Of a stretch of DNA of 64,000 nt, positions 10,055 to 20,600 are shown piece after piece. The notes under the pieces were generated by a model. That model was not told where the DNA came from and searched no databases. It saw only the letters and a list, made by a program, of their open reading frames with translations. The translations under genes were made by a program, and so were the position numbers. Within the stretch, counting starts at the first letter, position 1. Every line of letters starts with the position of its first letter. Origin of the DNA: Caballeronia megalochromosomata (lineage in GTDB: Bacteria; Pseudomonadota; Gammaproteobacteria; Burkholderiales; Burkholderiaceae); NCBI GenBank assembly GCA_001580565.1, contig LRBF01000222.1, forward strand, positions 1-64,000, read 5' to 3'.

Positions 10055-10350
10055 TTCGACGTGCCTCCGTTGTCTTGCATCACAGCCAGCGGACGGTCGA
10101 ACGTCTCGTAGCCCTGGATCTCATAACTCACCGTATCGCGTTGCGCCTTGAACCAGCGGCGGCAGCCCTGCGCGTGCATCCATTGCTCGCGATGCACGCC
10201 GCGCGGATTCTTGCGCATGAAGAGGTAGTCGCCCCACTCCTTGTCGGACAGCTTTTCCGTGTCGAGCGGACGCGCGATGTCCGCTTCGCCGCCGCAGGAG
10301 AATTCGGTTTCGGCGCGCGGCCCGCACCAGGGGCATTCGATCAGCAACAT
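10051..10350 (-). CDS. soxD: sarcosine oxidase, delta subunit
   Basis: 99 aa. Small zinc-binding subunit of the heterotetramer. The ligands known from Corynebacterium SoxD are all present: Cys6 and Cys9 (ECPWCG), His59 and Cys63 (MHAQGC). I chose the ATG at 10350 because it matches the family N-terminus (MLLIECPWCG) and AGGAAA lies just upstream, although the frame is open further up inside soxB. It begins 20 bp after soxB. Confidence 0.93.
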   Translation of the reverse strand: MLLIECPWCGPRAETEFSCGGEADIARPLDTEKLSDKEWGDYLFMRKNPRGVHREQWMHAQGCRRWFKAQRDTVSYEIQGYETFDRPLAVMQDNGGTSK

Positions 10351-10370
10351 GTTTCTTTTCCTCGATGCGG

Positions 10371-11615
10371 TTAGTGAGCCACGGCAGCCGCGCCGTGTTC
10401 GTCGATGAGATGACCGGTATAGAAGCGATCCAGCGAGAACGGCGCGTTCAACGCATGCGGCTCGTCCTTCGCGATCGTGTGCGCATACGCCCAGCCCGAT
10501 CCCGGCGTCGCCTTGAAGCCGCCCGTGCCCCAGCCGCAGTTGAAATAGAGGCCCTTCACGTCGGTCTTGGAGATGATCGGGCACGCGTCCGGCGAGACAT
10601 CGACGATGCCGCCCCACTGACGATTCATGCGCACGCGCGAGAACACCGGGAACATCTCGACGATCGCTTCCAGCGTGCCTTCGATGATGTGAAAGCTGCC
10701 GCGCTGACCGAAGCCCGTGTACTGATCGACGCCCGCGCCGATCACGAGATCGCCCTTGTCGGACTGGCTGATGTACGCGTGCACCGCGTTCGACATCACG
10801 ACCGTGTTCACGACCGGCTTGATCGGCTCGGAAACCAGCGCCTGCAGCGGATGGCTTTCGAGCGGCAAGCGCACGCCGGCCATGTCCGCGAGCGTCGTCG
10901 TGTTGCCGGCCGCGACGACCGCGACCTTCTTCGCCTTGATGAAACCCTTGGTCGTATCGACGCCCGTCACCTGATTGCCGTCACGGCGAATGCCCACCAC
11001 CTGACAGTTCTGGATGATGTCGACGCCTGCCTGATCCGCGCCGCGTGCGAAGCCCCACGCGACCGCATCGTGACGCGCGACGCCGCCGCGACGCTGTATC
11101 GACGCGCCCAGCACCGGATAGCGGCTGTTGAGGTTGATCGTCGGCTCGATTTCCTTGATCTGCTGCGGCGTGAGGAACTCGGCATCGACGCCATTCAGGC
11201 GGTTCGCATTCACGCGGCGCTCGGTGTCGCGCACGTCCTGCAGCGTGTGCGCGAGGTTCATCACGCCACGCTGCGAGAACATCACGTTGTAGTTGAGGTC
11301 CTGCGAAAGACCTTCCCACAGCTTCATCGCTTTCTCGTACAGCGCGGCCGATTCGTCCCACAGATAGTTCGAGCGCACGATGGTCGTATTGCGCGCGGTA
11401 TTGCCTCCGCCGATCCATCCCTTCTCGAGAATCGCGACGTTCGTGATGCCGTGCTCTTTCGCGAGGTAATACGCGGTCGCGAGACCATGGCCGCCGCCGC
11501 CGACGATCACCACGTCGTACTCGCGCTTCGGCTCGGGACTTCGCCACTGGCGCTCCCAGTTCTCGTGATACGACATGCCGTTGCGCAGCAGGCTGAATAT
11601 CGAGTAGCGGCTCAT
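10371..11615 (-). CDS. soxB: sarcosine oxidase, beta subunit
   Basis: 414 aa FAD/FMN-binding amine oxidase subunit carrying the sarcosine dehydrogenation site. The dinucleotide-binding motif is [18 protein letters not shown] near residue 35, followed by [31 protein letters not shown] closes the flavin site. It starts 40 bp after sdaA, so sdaA-soxBDAG is one unit. Confidence 0.95.
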   Translation of the reverse strand: MSRYSIFSLLRNGMSYHENWERQWRSPEPKREYDVVIVGGGGHGLATAYYLAKEHGITNVAILEKGWIGGGNTARNTTIVRSNYLWDESAALYEKAMKLWEGLSQDLNYNVMFSQRGVMNLAHTLQDVRDTERRVNANRLNGVDAEFLTPQQIKEIEPTINLNSRYPVLGASIQRRGGVARHDAVAWGFARGADQAGVDIIQNCQVVGIRRDGNQVTGVDTTKGFIKAKKVAVVAAGNTTTLADMAGVRLPLESHPLQALVSEPIKPVVNTVVMSNAVHAYISQSDKGDLVIGAGVDQYTGFGQRGSFHIIEGTLEAIVEMFPVFSRVRMNRQWGGIVDVSPDACPIISKTDVKGLYFNCGWGTGGFKATPGSGWAYAHTIAKDEPHALNAPFSLDRFYTGHLIDEHGAAAVAH

Positions 11616-11655
11616 GGGTGTTTCCTATGTTGCAGGGTTTTAGCGTTTGGGCAAT

Positions 11656-13050
<1,395 letters not shown>

Positions 13051-13418
13051 GGGCGAGTCCCTGGGTTTTGGCGCGGTTTCGGTATGGCTCTCATTGCACC
13101 AAACCCGGCAAAGACCCGATAGAACAAAAGCGCCATCGAAATGGGATCGCGGCGTCAGCGCCCTGTTTCACACGGAACGGATGGCGCTTTCACCCTGGTT
13201 TCCTACGCGCGCAGGCAGGGCAGCGGCGCGACGCGCAGTAACAGAGCATTTCCCGTCTGGTGTGTTTTTGCGCATCTTCGTTGCACTTTCCGCGTTTTTG
13301 AGACTGGTCCGAATCGCCGGGCGCACGTGCATCGGTATATTCCCTAGGTTCTCAGCCGAGCCATGCCAAGAGGCTTCGGTTCGCTTTCCACCTTCTCTCG
13401 CTTCTCCCGTTTGCATCG
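13051..13418. other. leader and promoter region of the sdaA-sox operon
   Basis: This 368-bp gap lies between divergent genes. It must hold the promoter of the leftward sdaA-sox operon and that of the rightward membrane-protein gene. No open frame here looks real. The striking content is a structured element at 13127-13190 (listed separately). Confidence 0.6.
13127..13190 (-). promoter_or_regulatory. candidate structured leader RNA or attenuator upstream of sdaA
   Basis: Two perfect 11-nt complementary arms (aaagcgccatc at 13127-13137 and gatggcgcttt at 13180-13190) enclose 42 nt that holds a small inner hairpin (GGCG-CUGA-CGCC on the minus strand). Read leftward, the closing stem ends in CTTTTGTTCT, similar to a terminator tail, about 77 nt before the sdaA ATG. 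It does not match the glycine riboswitch core that I know. A non-functional coincidence is possible. Confidence 0.4.
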
Positions 13419-13733
13419 ATGGAAACTCACGCCTTACCCGACCAGTTCTTCAAATCCTGGGTTCTCGCTTTCCTCATCGCCGTGGCGGTCGTCGGCACGC
13501 TCCAGGCGCTCGATCTTCTCGCCGTCGATCGCGTGCTTACGCGCCAGGCGCCCGTCTGGGCGACGCTGATGCTGCTCTGCTCGATCGATCCCGTACTGCG
13601 CTACTTCGGCGTGTTGAAGGCCGAAGTCGAGCAGCGCTGGGGCGACTACACGATCGCGAGCGTGCTCGGCCGTTCGACCGGCGCGCTCGTAGGCGGCGCC
13701 TTCGCCTGGGGGTTCGCCGTGCTCGGCGGCTGA
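13419..13733 (+). CDS. small integral membrane protein, unknown function
   Basis: 104 aa. Three hydrophobic stretches suggest membrane helices near residues 14-34 (WVLAFLIAVAVVGTLQALDL), 45-64 (PVWATLMLLCSIDPVL) and 87-104. No family recognised. A strong terminator follows at 13763, so it appears monocistronic. It is divergent from sdaA and has no clear metabolic link to its neighbours. Confidence 0.7.
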   Translation: METHALPDQFFKSWVLAFLIAVAVVGTLQALDLLAVDRVLTRQAPVWATLMLLCSIDPVLRYFGVLKAEVEQRWGDYTIASVLGRSTGALVGGAFAWGFAVLGG

Positions 13734-13762
13734 AGCGCTTCCTGTTTTATCCGCTGCGAATC

Positions 13763-13794
13763 ACGCGGCCGGCGTCACGCGACGCCGGCCGCGT
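13763..13794 (+). terminator. intrinsic terminator after the small membrane protein gene
   Basis: A 14-bp GC-rich stem (acgcggccggcgtc and its complement) with loop acgc is followed by a T-rich tail (ttctcttt). It sits 30 bp after the stop at 13733 and before the AraC-type regulator. Confidence 0.85.
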
Positions 13795-13871
13795 TCTCTT
13801 TCTGACGCGCGCCCGAGGCTCGCGCCCGGGTGTTATGCTCGCTGGATAACGTCCAGCCGCATGTCTCCCGC

Positions 13872-14960
13872 ATGAATGCCGCAGAGTCTCTCCCGCCGTC
13901 TTCCGTCGACGCTCAGTCGAAATCGCGCATCCGCTTCGGCATCATCCTGTTGCCGAACTTCACGCTGACCGCGTTCGCCGGTTTCGTCGATCTGTTGCGC
14001 CTGTCGGCCGACGAAGGCGATTTCAGCCGTCCGGTGCGCTGCTCGTGGAGCGTGATCGGCGAGACGCTCGCGCCGGTGCGCGCGAGCTGCGGCATTCAGA
14101 TCACACCGTGGGAAACCTACGATCAGGCCGAGCCGTTCGATTACGTCGTCGTGGTCGGCGGCCTGCTGCATTCCGGCCCCGCCACGAGCGATGCCACGCT
14201 GCAGTTCATCCGCCGCGCGGCCGCGTCGAACGCGACCATCGTCGGCATGTGCACGGGCGTGTTCTCGCTGATGCGCGCGGGCGTGCTCGAAGGGCATCGC
14301 ATCTGCGTGAGCTGGTTTCACTACTGGGACTTCGTCGAGCGGTTCCCGCATGCCGATGAAAAGGCGCTCATCGCGGACCGCCTCTTCGTGATCGACCGAA
14401 GGCGCATCACGTGTTCGGGCGGGCGTGCATCGATCGATGTCGCCGCCGCCATCCTCCTGCGCCACTTCGAGACGGCGACGGTGCAAAAGGCGCTGCGCAT
14501 CCTGCTCGTCGACGACATGCAGAAGGGCAACGCGCCGCAGCCGCATCCGCCGGGTCTCGCGCCCGCGACGCATCCGAAGGTGAAACGTGCGATCCTGCTG
14601 ATGGAGCAGCACGTCGGCCGTTCGCTCTCGCTCGACGAACTAGCGCACAAGCTCGATCTGTCGACGCGCCAACTCGAGCGGCTCTTCAAGGCGGAGACGG
14701 GCAAGGCGCCGCAGGCGTACGCGAAGCAGGTGCGGCTGCGCACGGCGGCGTGGCTCCTGACGAGCTCGGACAAGACGGTGGCGGATATCGCGTCGAGCTG
14801 CGGCTTCTCCGATGCATCGCATCTCGGCCGCGAGTTCCGCAAGCAGTTCGGCCTGCCGCCGATGATGTATCGCGAGCAGGGCGGCGCACAGGACGCGCAG
14901 GAAGCAAATCAGGCAATGGACTACGACGAGACTTTCCCGGGACGCGCTCAGGCCATCTAG
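13872..14960 (+). CDS. GlxA-family transcriptional regulator (DJ-1/PfpI domain plus AraC HTH)
   Basis: 362 aa. The N-terminal class I amidotransferase-like sensor domain (FGIILLPNFTLTAFAGFVDLL to about residue 200) has the nucleophile-elbow-like GMCTGVFSLMRAG. The C-terminal AraC DNA-binding domain has LSLDELAHKLDLSTRQLERL and VADIASSCGFSDASHLGREF. This architecture is shared by regulators of betaine, carnitine, dimethylglycine and arginine catabolism, which fits the location. I chose the ATG at 13872; 14 more codons are open upstream. The aldolase gene 49 bp downstream may be its partner or target. The ligand is unknown. Confidence 0.88.
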   Translation: MNAAESLPPSSVDAQSKSRIRFGIILLPNFTLTAFAGFVDLLRLSADEGDFSRPVRCSWSVIGETLAPVRASCGIQITPWETYDQAEPFDYVVVVGGLLHSGPATSDATLQFIRRAAASNATIVGMCTGVFSLMRAGVLEGHRICVSWFHYWDFVERFPHADEKALIADRLFVIDRRRITCSGGRASIDVAAAILLRHFETATVQKALRILLVDDMQKGNAPQPHPPGLAPATHPKVKRAILLMEQHVGRSLSLDELAHKLDLSTRQLERLFKAETGKAPQAYAKQVRLRTAAWLLTSSDKTVADIASSCGFSDASHLGREFRKQFGLPPMMYREQGGAQDAQEANQAMDYDETFPGRAQAI

Positions 14961-15009
14961 CAGGATCTGTTCACGTTTTCCGCGGCTCATCAAACCAGGG
15001 AGGAACGGC

Positions 15010-15774
15010 ATGGAGACTCACGGATACTCGCAGGAAGAATGGAAGGTGCGTTGCGATCTGGCGGCGCTTTATCGCGTGATCGGGCACTTCCGCTGGACCG
15101 ACATGATCTTCACGCACATCAGCGCGCGCGTGCCGGGACCAGACCATCACTTTCTGATCAACCGCTATGGCGTGCTCTTCGACGAGATGCGCGCGTCGGA
15201 TCTGGTGCGCATCGATCAGGAGGGACGTCCGGTCGAAGCGGGCGCGAGCGATGATCCCGCGCGCAATCGTGTGAATCCGGCGGGCTTCACGATTCACTCG
15301 GCGGTTCATATGGCGCGGCCCGATGTGTTTTGCGTCGTGCATACGCATACGGCGGCGGGCGCGGCGGTGTCGGCGCAGAAGCAGGGCTTATTGCCGATCA
15401 GCCAGCATGCGTTGAAGTACTACGGGCATCTCGCGTATCACGACTATGAAGGGATTGCGCTGGATCTCGCGGAGCGGGATCGGCTCGTCAATGATCTCGG
15501 AGCGCATAACGCGATGATTCTGAAGAACCACGGCTTGCTGACTTGCGGGAAGTCGATTCCCGAGGCGTTTCAGGAAATGTATTTTCTCGAAAGGGCCTGC
15601 GAGATTCAGATTCGCGCGCTGGCGGGGAATGCTGAATTGAATCTGCCGTCGCAAAAGGTTTGTGAATTGACGGCGGAGCAATATCGGCGGGATGAGGCCG
15701 ATGGAATCATGGCGCTGCAGTGGGAAGCGGCGTTGAGGATGATCGAAGGCGCAAAGCCCGATTACCGGACCTGA
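15010..15774 (+). CDS. class II aldolase/adducin family protein
   Basis: 254 aa, a zinc-dependent aldolase fold. Metal ligands are visible in VVHTHTAAGAA, with a further conserved His in LKNHGLLTCG. AGGGAGGAAC precedes the ATG. Substrate is not evident; fuculose-phosphate-type aldolases and decarboxylases share the fold. It follows the GlxA-type regulator closely and is convergent with choX, so a link to betaine or carnitine breakdown is possible but unproven. Confidence 0.85.
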   Translation: METHGYSQEEWKVRCDLAALYRVIGHFRWTDMIFTHISARVPGPDHHFLINRYGVLFDEMRASDLVRIDQEGRPVEAGASDDPARNRVNPAGFTIHSAVHMARPDVFCVVHTHTAAGAAVSAQKQGLLPISQHALKYYGHLAYHDYEGIALDLAERDRLVNDLGAHNAMILKNHGLLTCGKSIPEAFQEMYFLERACEIQIRALAGNAELNLPSQKVCELTAEQYRRDEADGIMALQWEAALRMIEGAKPDYRT

Positions 15775-15798
15775 CGCGCCTTCCTCACATTACTGCGT

Positions 15799-16743
15799 TC
15801 AGTTGCCGGCGACGTAAGCCTTCACCGCCGGCAATCCATCCTTCCCATCGAACGTCTTCACGCCCGCGAGCCACTTGTCGAGCACGGCCGGATTCGCCTT
15901 CAGCCACTCGCGCGCCGCCTTGTTCGCATCGGTCTTGTTCATGATCGGCAGCATCACGTGGTTCTCGATATCCGTCGTGAACTGCAGGTTCGACACGAGC
16001 TTCGCGACATTCGGGCAGCGCGTGTCATAGTCCGTCGGCGTAACGGTCAACACCTTCGCCTCGCCGTAGTTCGGCCCAAACACATCGTCGCCGCCCGCGA
16101 GATAGTCGATCTTCATCTGCACGTTCATCGGATGCGGCTCCCAGCCGAGAAACACGATGGGCTTCTTCTCGCGAACCGCGCGATTCACCTCCACGAGCAT
16201 GCCCGCCTCGCTCGATTCCACCAGCTTGAACTTGCCGAGCCCGTACATGTTGTTGTCGATCATCTTCTTGATGAGCGCGTTGCCGTCGTTGCCGGGCTCG
16301 ATGCCGTAGATCTTGCCATCCAGCTTGTCGTAGTTCTTCGCGATGTCGCTGAAGTTCTTGATGCCCGCCTGATACGCATAATCGGGCACCGCGAGCGTGT
16401 ACTTCGCGCCGGTCAGGTTAGGCGTTGCCAGAACTTTGACTTGATTAGCCTTCCTGAACGAATCGATCATCGGGTCCATCGTCGGCGACCAGTAACCGAG
16501 GAACACGTCGATCTGCTTGCTCTTCACGCCCGCGAACGTGATCGGCACGGAGGCGATCGTCTTCGTCGGGTTATAGCCCAGTCCCTGAAGAACGGTCGAT
16601 GCAAGTCCGGTCGTCGCGGCGATATCCGTCCAGCCGACATCCGCGAAGCGCACGTTCCTGCACGCGGCGGGCTCGGCGGCATTCGCCGCATACGCACCCG
16701 ACAGCATCGCCGCAACCATCGACGCGATCCACAAGCGTTTCAT
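15799..16743 (-). CDS. choX: choline/glycine betaine ABC transporter, periplasmic binding protein
   Basis: 314 aa. A signal peptide of about 22 residues ends at AANAAEP. The mature protein belongs to the OpuAC/ProX-ChoX family (VRFADVGWTDIAATTGLAS, FLGYWSPTMDP, PIVFLGWEPHPMN); the Trp and Tyr residues in these blocks normally form the aromatic cage for the quaternary ammonium group. I used the ATG at 16743 with GGGAGAG upstream. It follows gbdR by 93 bp, on the same strand as choV and choW. The ligand could be choline, betaine or both. Confidence 0.9.
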   Translation of the reverse strand: MKRLWIASMVAAMLSGAYAANAAEPAACRNVRFADVGWTDIAATTGLASTVLQGLGYNPTKTIASVPITFAGVKSKQIDVFLGYWSPTMDPMIDSFRKANQVKVLATPNLTGAKYTLAVPDYAYQAGIKNFSDIAKNYDKLDGKIYGIEPGNDGNALIKKMIDNNMYGLGKFKLVESSEAGMLVEVNRAVREKKPIVFLGWEPHPMNVQMKIDYLAGGDDVFGPNYGEAKVLTVTPTDYDTRCPNVAKLVSNLQFTTDIENHVMLPIMNKTDANKAAREWLKANPAVLDKWLAGVKTFDGKDGLPAVKAYVAGN

Positions 16744-16836
16744 GTAGCTCTCTCCCAGTTTTTTTAAGGCATAACGCGGCCCGCGCGCGCGACTCCGCAA
16801 AGCCCGCACGGACCAAAGAAAACAGACCAGAAAACG

Positions 16837-17829
16837 TCAGGCCGACAAGCGGCGTTCCACGCTCGGCGCATGCCCAAATTGCGCGCGATACGCCTTGCTG
16901 AAGTGACAAGGCGAATGGAATCCGCAGATGCTCGTCACACGCGCGATCGATGCGTCCGTGTTGCGCAACAGCTCGCGTGCGCGGCGCAATCGCAGCGTGA
17001 GGTAGTAGTGCGTCGGCGATACGTTGAGGAACATCTTGAACATGCGCTGCAAATGACGCTGCGACAGATGCACGAGACGCGCGAGCTCTTCGAGCGACAG
17101 CGGCTCTTCGATGTTCGCCTCCATCAGCCGCACCACCTCGACCAGTTCGGCGCGCGAGAACCCGACGCGCGCATCGACGGGAATGTGCTGATAATCCGTC
17201 GATCCGCGTATGCGCTCGACGATGAACTGCTCCGACACCTGCGCCGCGTGCGCCTGACCGAGCCGCATGCCGACGAGATTGAGCATCAGATCGAGCGGCG
17301 CGGTGCCGCCCGTGCAGGTCATGCGGTCGCGATCGATCACGAAGAGTTCGTCCGCGAATCGCACATGCGGAAAGCGCTTGTTGACCGGCGACATGTCTTC
17401 CCAGTGCAGCGTGCAGCGATAGCCATCGAGCAGCTTCGCCGCGAGCAGCGCGTACGGTCCGGTGCAGATGCCGCCCAGCGGAATGCCCGCTTCATGCGCG
17501 CGCCGCAAGAGTTCGATGATCTTTTCATCGACATAATCGGCGACATGCCAGCCCGCGCACACGATCAGCACGTCCGGCATGCCCGCTTCGTCGAGCGTGA
17601 CCGTCGGCTTCACGGTGATGCCGTTGCTCGCGCGCGCGGGCTCGCCGTCCGGCGTGATGATCGACCACCGGTAGTGCTGCGCGCGGCCCACGTAATTGGC
17701 CATGCGCAGCACTTCGACCGCGCTCGTGAACGCGATCATCGAAAAGTTCGGCAGCGTGAGAAAGCCGAAGTGCGCGAGATTGGACAACGGTGATTCAGTA
17801 ACCGCCGGGACGATCGCGTCGCGCTTCAT
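16837..17829 (-). CDS. gbdR: GbdR-like AraC/GATase1 regulator of betaine catabolism
   Basis: 330 aa. The N-terminal DJ-1/PfpI-like sensor domain (FGFLTLPNFSMIAFTSAVEVL, VCAGWHVADYV, GGICTGPYALLAA) is joined to a C-terminal AraC HTH pair (LSLEELARLVHLSQRHLQRM and VTSICGFHSPCHFSKAYRAQF). It is close to Pseudomonas GbdR, which activates sox, betaine and transporter genes on sensing glycine betaine or dimethylglycine. The start at 17829 follows choW by 14 bp, so it is co-transcribed with the transporter. The frame is open far upstream inside choW, but homology begins here. A CdhR-type (carnitine) regulator is the main alternative. Confidence 0.85.
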   Translation of the reverse strand: MKRDAIVPAVTESPLSNLAHFGFLTLPNFSMIAFTSAVEVLRMANYVGRAQHYRWSIITPDGEPARASNGITVKPTVTLDEAGMPDVLIVCAGWHVADYVDEKIIELLRRAHEAGIPLGGICTGPYALLAAKLLDGYRCTLHWEDMSPVNKRFPHVRFADELFVIDRDRMTCTGGTAPLDLMLNLVGMRLGQAHAAQVSEQFIVERIRGSTDYQHIPVDARVGFSRAELVEVVRLMEANIEEPLSLEELARLVHLSQRHLQRMFKMFLNVSPTHYYLTLRLRRARELLRNTDASIARVTSICGFHSPCHFSKAYRAQFGHAPSVERRLSA

Positions 17830-17843
17830 CGTTCGTGGCCTCG

Positions 17844-18746
17844 TCAGCTCTGCTGCGTCGCCGGTTCGCGGCGCACTTTCATCACGCTCTTCAGACCGGC
17901 GAAGAGCGGCGCGCGTGCCATGCCGGGCGAACGTCCGAAGCTCTCGGTGATGCGGTCGAGAATGATCGCCAGCAACACCACCGACAAGCCGCTCTCGAAG
18001 CCGAGACCGATATCCAGACGCTGAATCGATGCGAGCACGTCGTTGCCCAGGCCGCCCGCGCCGACCATCGACGCGATGATGACCATCGACAACGCCATCA
18101 TGATCGTCTGGTTCACGCCGGTCATGATCGAAGGCAGCGCGTTCGGAATCTGCACCTTGTAGAGCAATTGCCACGGCGTGCAGCCGAACGCCTGACCCGC
18201 TTCCACGATCTCGCGATTCACCTGCTTGATCCCGAGCGCGGTGAGACGCACGGCCGGCGGCATCGCGAAGATGACGGTGGCCAGAATCCCCGGCACGCGG
18301 CCGAGACCGAACAGCATCGCGGCCGGAATCAGGTAGACGAAGGCGGGCATGGTCTGCATCAGGTCGAGGACCGGGCGCACGCCCATTTCGACGTACTTGC
18401 TCTTCGACGTCCAGATGCCGAGCGGAATCCCGAGCAACAGGCTGATGAACGTCGACGACAACGTGAGACCCAGCGTGATGACCATCTGGTCCCAGAAGTT
18501 CGTCGCGTAGATGAGCAACAGCGAAGCCAGCACGAACGCCGCGAATCGCCAGCCGACGCGCCACAAGCCGATGCCGACGAAGATCGCCATCAACAGCCAC
18601 ATCGGAATGGCCTGCAGGCCGTGTTCGATCGCCGCTGCGAACGTTTCGATGACCTTGCCGATGGAGTCGAAGGTTTTCGCGTCGTGATCGAGGAGATAGT
18701 GGACGCCGTGGTCCACCCAACTGCCAAGCGGAATGATTTCAGACAT
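17844..18746 (-). CDS. choW: choline/glycine betaine ABC transporter, permease
   Basis: 300 aa inner-membrane protein of the ProW/OpuAB family. Several membrane helices (AIPMWLLMAIFVGIGLW, MVITLGLTLSSTFISLLLGI) and the ATPase-contact loop EAGQAFGCTPWQLLYKVQIP are present. It overlaps the choV end by 8 bp and is followed by gbdR. Confidence 0.93.
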   Translation of the reverse strand: MSEIIPLGSWVDHGVHYLLDHDAKTFDSIGKVIETFAAAIEHGLQAIPMWLLMAIFVGIGLWRVGWRFAAFVLASLLLIYATNFWDQMVITLGLTLSSTFISLLLGIPLGIWTSKSKYVEMGVRPVLDLMQTMPAFVYLIPAAMLFGLGRVPGILATVIFAMPPAVRLTALGIKQVNREIVEAGQAFGCTPWQLLYKVQIPNALPSIMTGVNQTIMMALSMVIIASMVGAGGLGNDVLASIQRLDIGLGFESGLSVVLLAIILDRITESFGRSPGMARAPLFAGLKSVMKVRREPATQQS

Positions 18747-19917
18747 GGGAACCTCGATGGTGCGTAAGAACCTTCAGGACATTGGCCTTGTTGATCGAAC
18801 CGCAATACATGCCGTCCGCATCGACGACCGGCAGCGGCGCGGGGCTCGCGACCACGCGATTCACGACGTCATCGAGCGTCATGCTGCGCTGGACGCATTC
18901 GATGGGATTGACCTGCGACGCGGCATTGCCGTTCGCATCGCGCCCGACGAAACCGCGGATGCGCTTTTGCGCATCGAGCACGAACGCGTAGTCGGCGCTG
19001 CCGTTGAGCGTCGCCGCGACGCTCGACGCGTCGATTTGCGGCGAATGCTTCATGAGCGGCACAGCGTCCGTCTGCATCAGGTCGCCCGCGGTCAGATAGC
19101 GGCTCGTGTCGATGCCTTCGAAGAAGGCCTCCACGTAGTCGTCGGCCGGATTCGTGATGATTTCCTGCGGCGTGCCTATCTGCACCACGCGGCCGCCTTC
19201 CATGATCGCGATGCGCGTGCCGATACGCATCGCCTCTTCCAGATCGTGCGACACGAACAGAATCGTGCGGCGCTGCTCGCGTTGCAGATCGAGCAGCACG
19301 TTCTGCATTTCCTTGCGCTTCAACGGATCGAGTGCGGAGAACGCCTCGTCCATGATCATCAGCGACGGATTCACCGCCAGCGCGCGCGCAAGACCCACGC
19401 GCTGCTGCATGCCGCCCGATAGTTGCGCGGGCAACTTTTGCGCGAACGGGGCCAGTCCGACCTGCTCGAGCACTGTCATCGCGCGCTTCTCGCGCTCCTT
19501 CTTGCCGACGCCCGCGACCTCGAGGCCGAATGCGGCGTTGGAAAGAACAGTGCGCTGCGGCATCAGTGCGAAGGACTGGAACACCATGCTCATGTCCTTG
19601 CGGCGCAAAGACGTGAGTTCCGAGCGGGGCACGGCGGCCACGTCGCGGCCGTCGATCAGCACCTTGCCGGCTGTCGGTTCAACCAGTCGGTTGATGAGCC
19701 GGATCAGCGTGGATTTGCCCGAGCCGGACAGGCCCATGAGCACGAAAATCTCGCCTTCCTTGACGTCGAAGGAGACGTTATGGACGCCGACGATCTGTCC
19801 GGTGCGTTTGAAGACTTCTTCCTTCGTCGCGCCTCCGGCCAGCATGTCCAGCGCCTGTTTGGGACTGTTGCCGAATACCTTGCACAGTCCCTCGACTACT
19901 ACCTTGGGGGAATTCAT
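18739..19917 (-). CDS. choV: choline/glycine betaine ABC transporter, ATP-binding protein
   Basis: 392 aa, ProV type. Walker A is GLSGSGKST, the signature LSGGMQQRVGLARAL and Walker B LMIMDEAFSALD. The C-terminus carries a CBS-like regulatory pair (DYAFVLDAQKRIRGFVG, PLPVVDADGMYCGSI), as in osmosensing OpuA/ProV proteins. I chose the ATG at 19917 with AGGAGATATTCG upstream. First gene of choV-choW-gbdR-choX. Confidence 0.93.
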   Translation of the reverse strand: MNSPKVVVEGLCKVFGNSPKQALDMLAGGATKEEVFKRTGQIVGVHNVSFDVKEGEIFVLMGLSGSGKSTLIRLINRLVEPTAGKVLIDGRDVAAVPRSELTSLRRKDMSMVFQSFALMPQRTVLSNAAFGLEVAGVGKKEREKRAMTVLEQVGLAPFAQKLPAQLSGGMQQRVGLARALAVNPSLMIMDEAFSALDPLKRKEMQNVLLDLQREQRRTILFVSHDLEEAMRIGTRIAIMEGGRVVQIGTPQEIITNPADDYVEAFFEGIDTSRYLTAGDLMQTDAVPLMKHSPQIDASSVAATLNGSADYAFVLDAQKRIRGFVGRDANGNAASQVNPIECVQRSMTLDDVVNRVVASPAPLPVVDADGMYCGSINKANVLKVLTHHRGSHV

Positions 19918-20375
19918 CGAATATCTCCTGGCGTGGGCGGACGCGCGTCCGCGCTGTGCATACATAGTTGCTAGAAAAAAGTCGCGTCAGCCGACTATTT
20001 GCGACAACCACATGTGGAAATACGACACTGGAATAGGCGCGCAAGTGCCGTTCCCGCAACGGAGCCTTGCTGGACAAGGGTTTGCGGGGCGCGAAGAGAA
20101 CGATCTTGCGATTTTTGACGTGTCGCGCAAATACAAGTCGCGACGCCGTTTTGCGATGCAGGCAGCTTGCGAAGCTCGCGTCAGCAGAACGAAAGGAAAA
20201 GAAACTGGGGTCGCACGCACGAGGCGCGGAAAACGATGCGTTCGGCAAGCAGCCGAAGCGATAAGAAAACTGCTAGAAAAACTACAGGAACAGCAAGAAA
20301 GGGCGGGCGGGTCGTACGGCGTGTGCCGCTTGATGTTGCTTGTATTGTGTTTCCCGCGCCGCCATCAGCCGCGCA
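19918..20375. other. intergenic region upstream of choV
   Basis: 458 bp without a convincing gene. It must contain the leftward choV promoter. A perfect 10-bp palindrome ccacatgtgg lies at 20008-20017, and repeated tgtcgcg/gtcgcgac words lie at about 20120-20145. These are candidates for regulator binding, but I cannot assign them to GbdR. Confidence 0.5.
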
Positions 20376-20528
20376 TTACAGGCGGAAGCCGAAAGCCGTG
20401 CCGCGTGCCTTGCGTTGACGCTCGGATTCACGGAAACGTGCTTGATACGAATAGTCTTTGTCCATCGGGAGGTGGGCCGATTCGAACATCGATGCAAACT
20501 TTTGCAGCAGGGCGAAGAGGTAGCTCAT
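20376..20528 (-). CDS. 50-aa small protein, possibly DUF3563-like
   Basis: 50 codons from ATG 20528 to TAA 20376, with a proper ribosome site (GGAG, 6 nt before ATG) and its own promoter upstream. The product starts MSYLFALLQKFASMFES and is then charged (RESERQRKARG). The N-terminus resembles the short DUF3563 proteins common in Burkholderia, which is a recollection and not a search result. A hydrophobic-amphipathic helix of about 17 residues could associate with the membrane. Confidence 0.65.
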   Translation of the reverse strand: MSYLFALLQKFASMFESAHLPMDKDYSYQARFRESERQRKARGTAFGFRL

Positions 20529-20570
20529 GACTGACTCCGGTTAGTGACAGAGGGTTTTCCCTTAGACGCA

Positions 20571-20600
20571 ATTATAGGGGTAACCCCTAACCGATTTCCA
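20571..20600 (-). promoter_or_regulatory. promoter with embedded palindromic operator for the 50-aa gene
   Basis: Read leftward, a perfect -10 TATAAT (20571-20576) is preceded by an 18-bp spacer and TGGAAA (20595-20600) as a weak -35. The spacer contains the palindrome aggggt-a-acccct (20576-20588), which touches the -10. A protein bound there would block polymerase. The leader to the ATG is about 40 nt. Confidence 0.55.

Noticed and set aside
13127-13190. Glycine riboswitch
   Set aside because: The conserved glycine aptamer core words are not present on the minus strand, so I list only a generic structured leader.
16837-18720. Long minus-strand frame suggesting a 627-aa protein
   Set aside because: Its first half is out of frame with the real choW permease and has no domain; only the part from 17829 down is GbdR-like.
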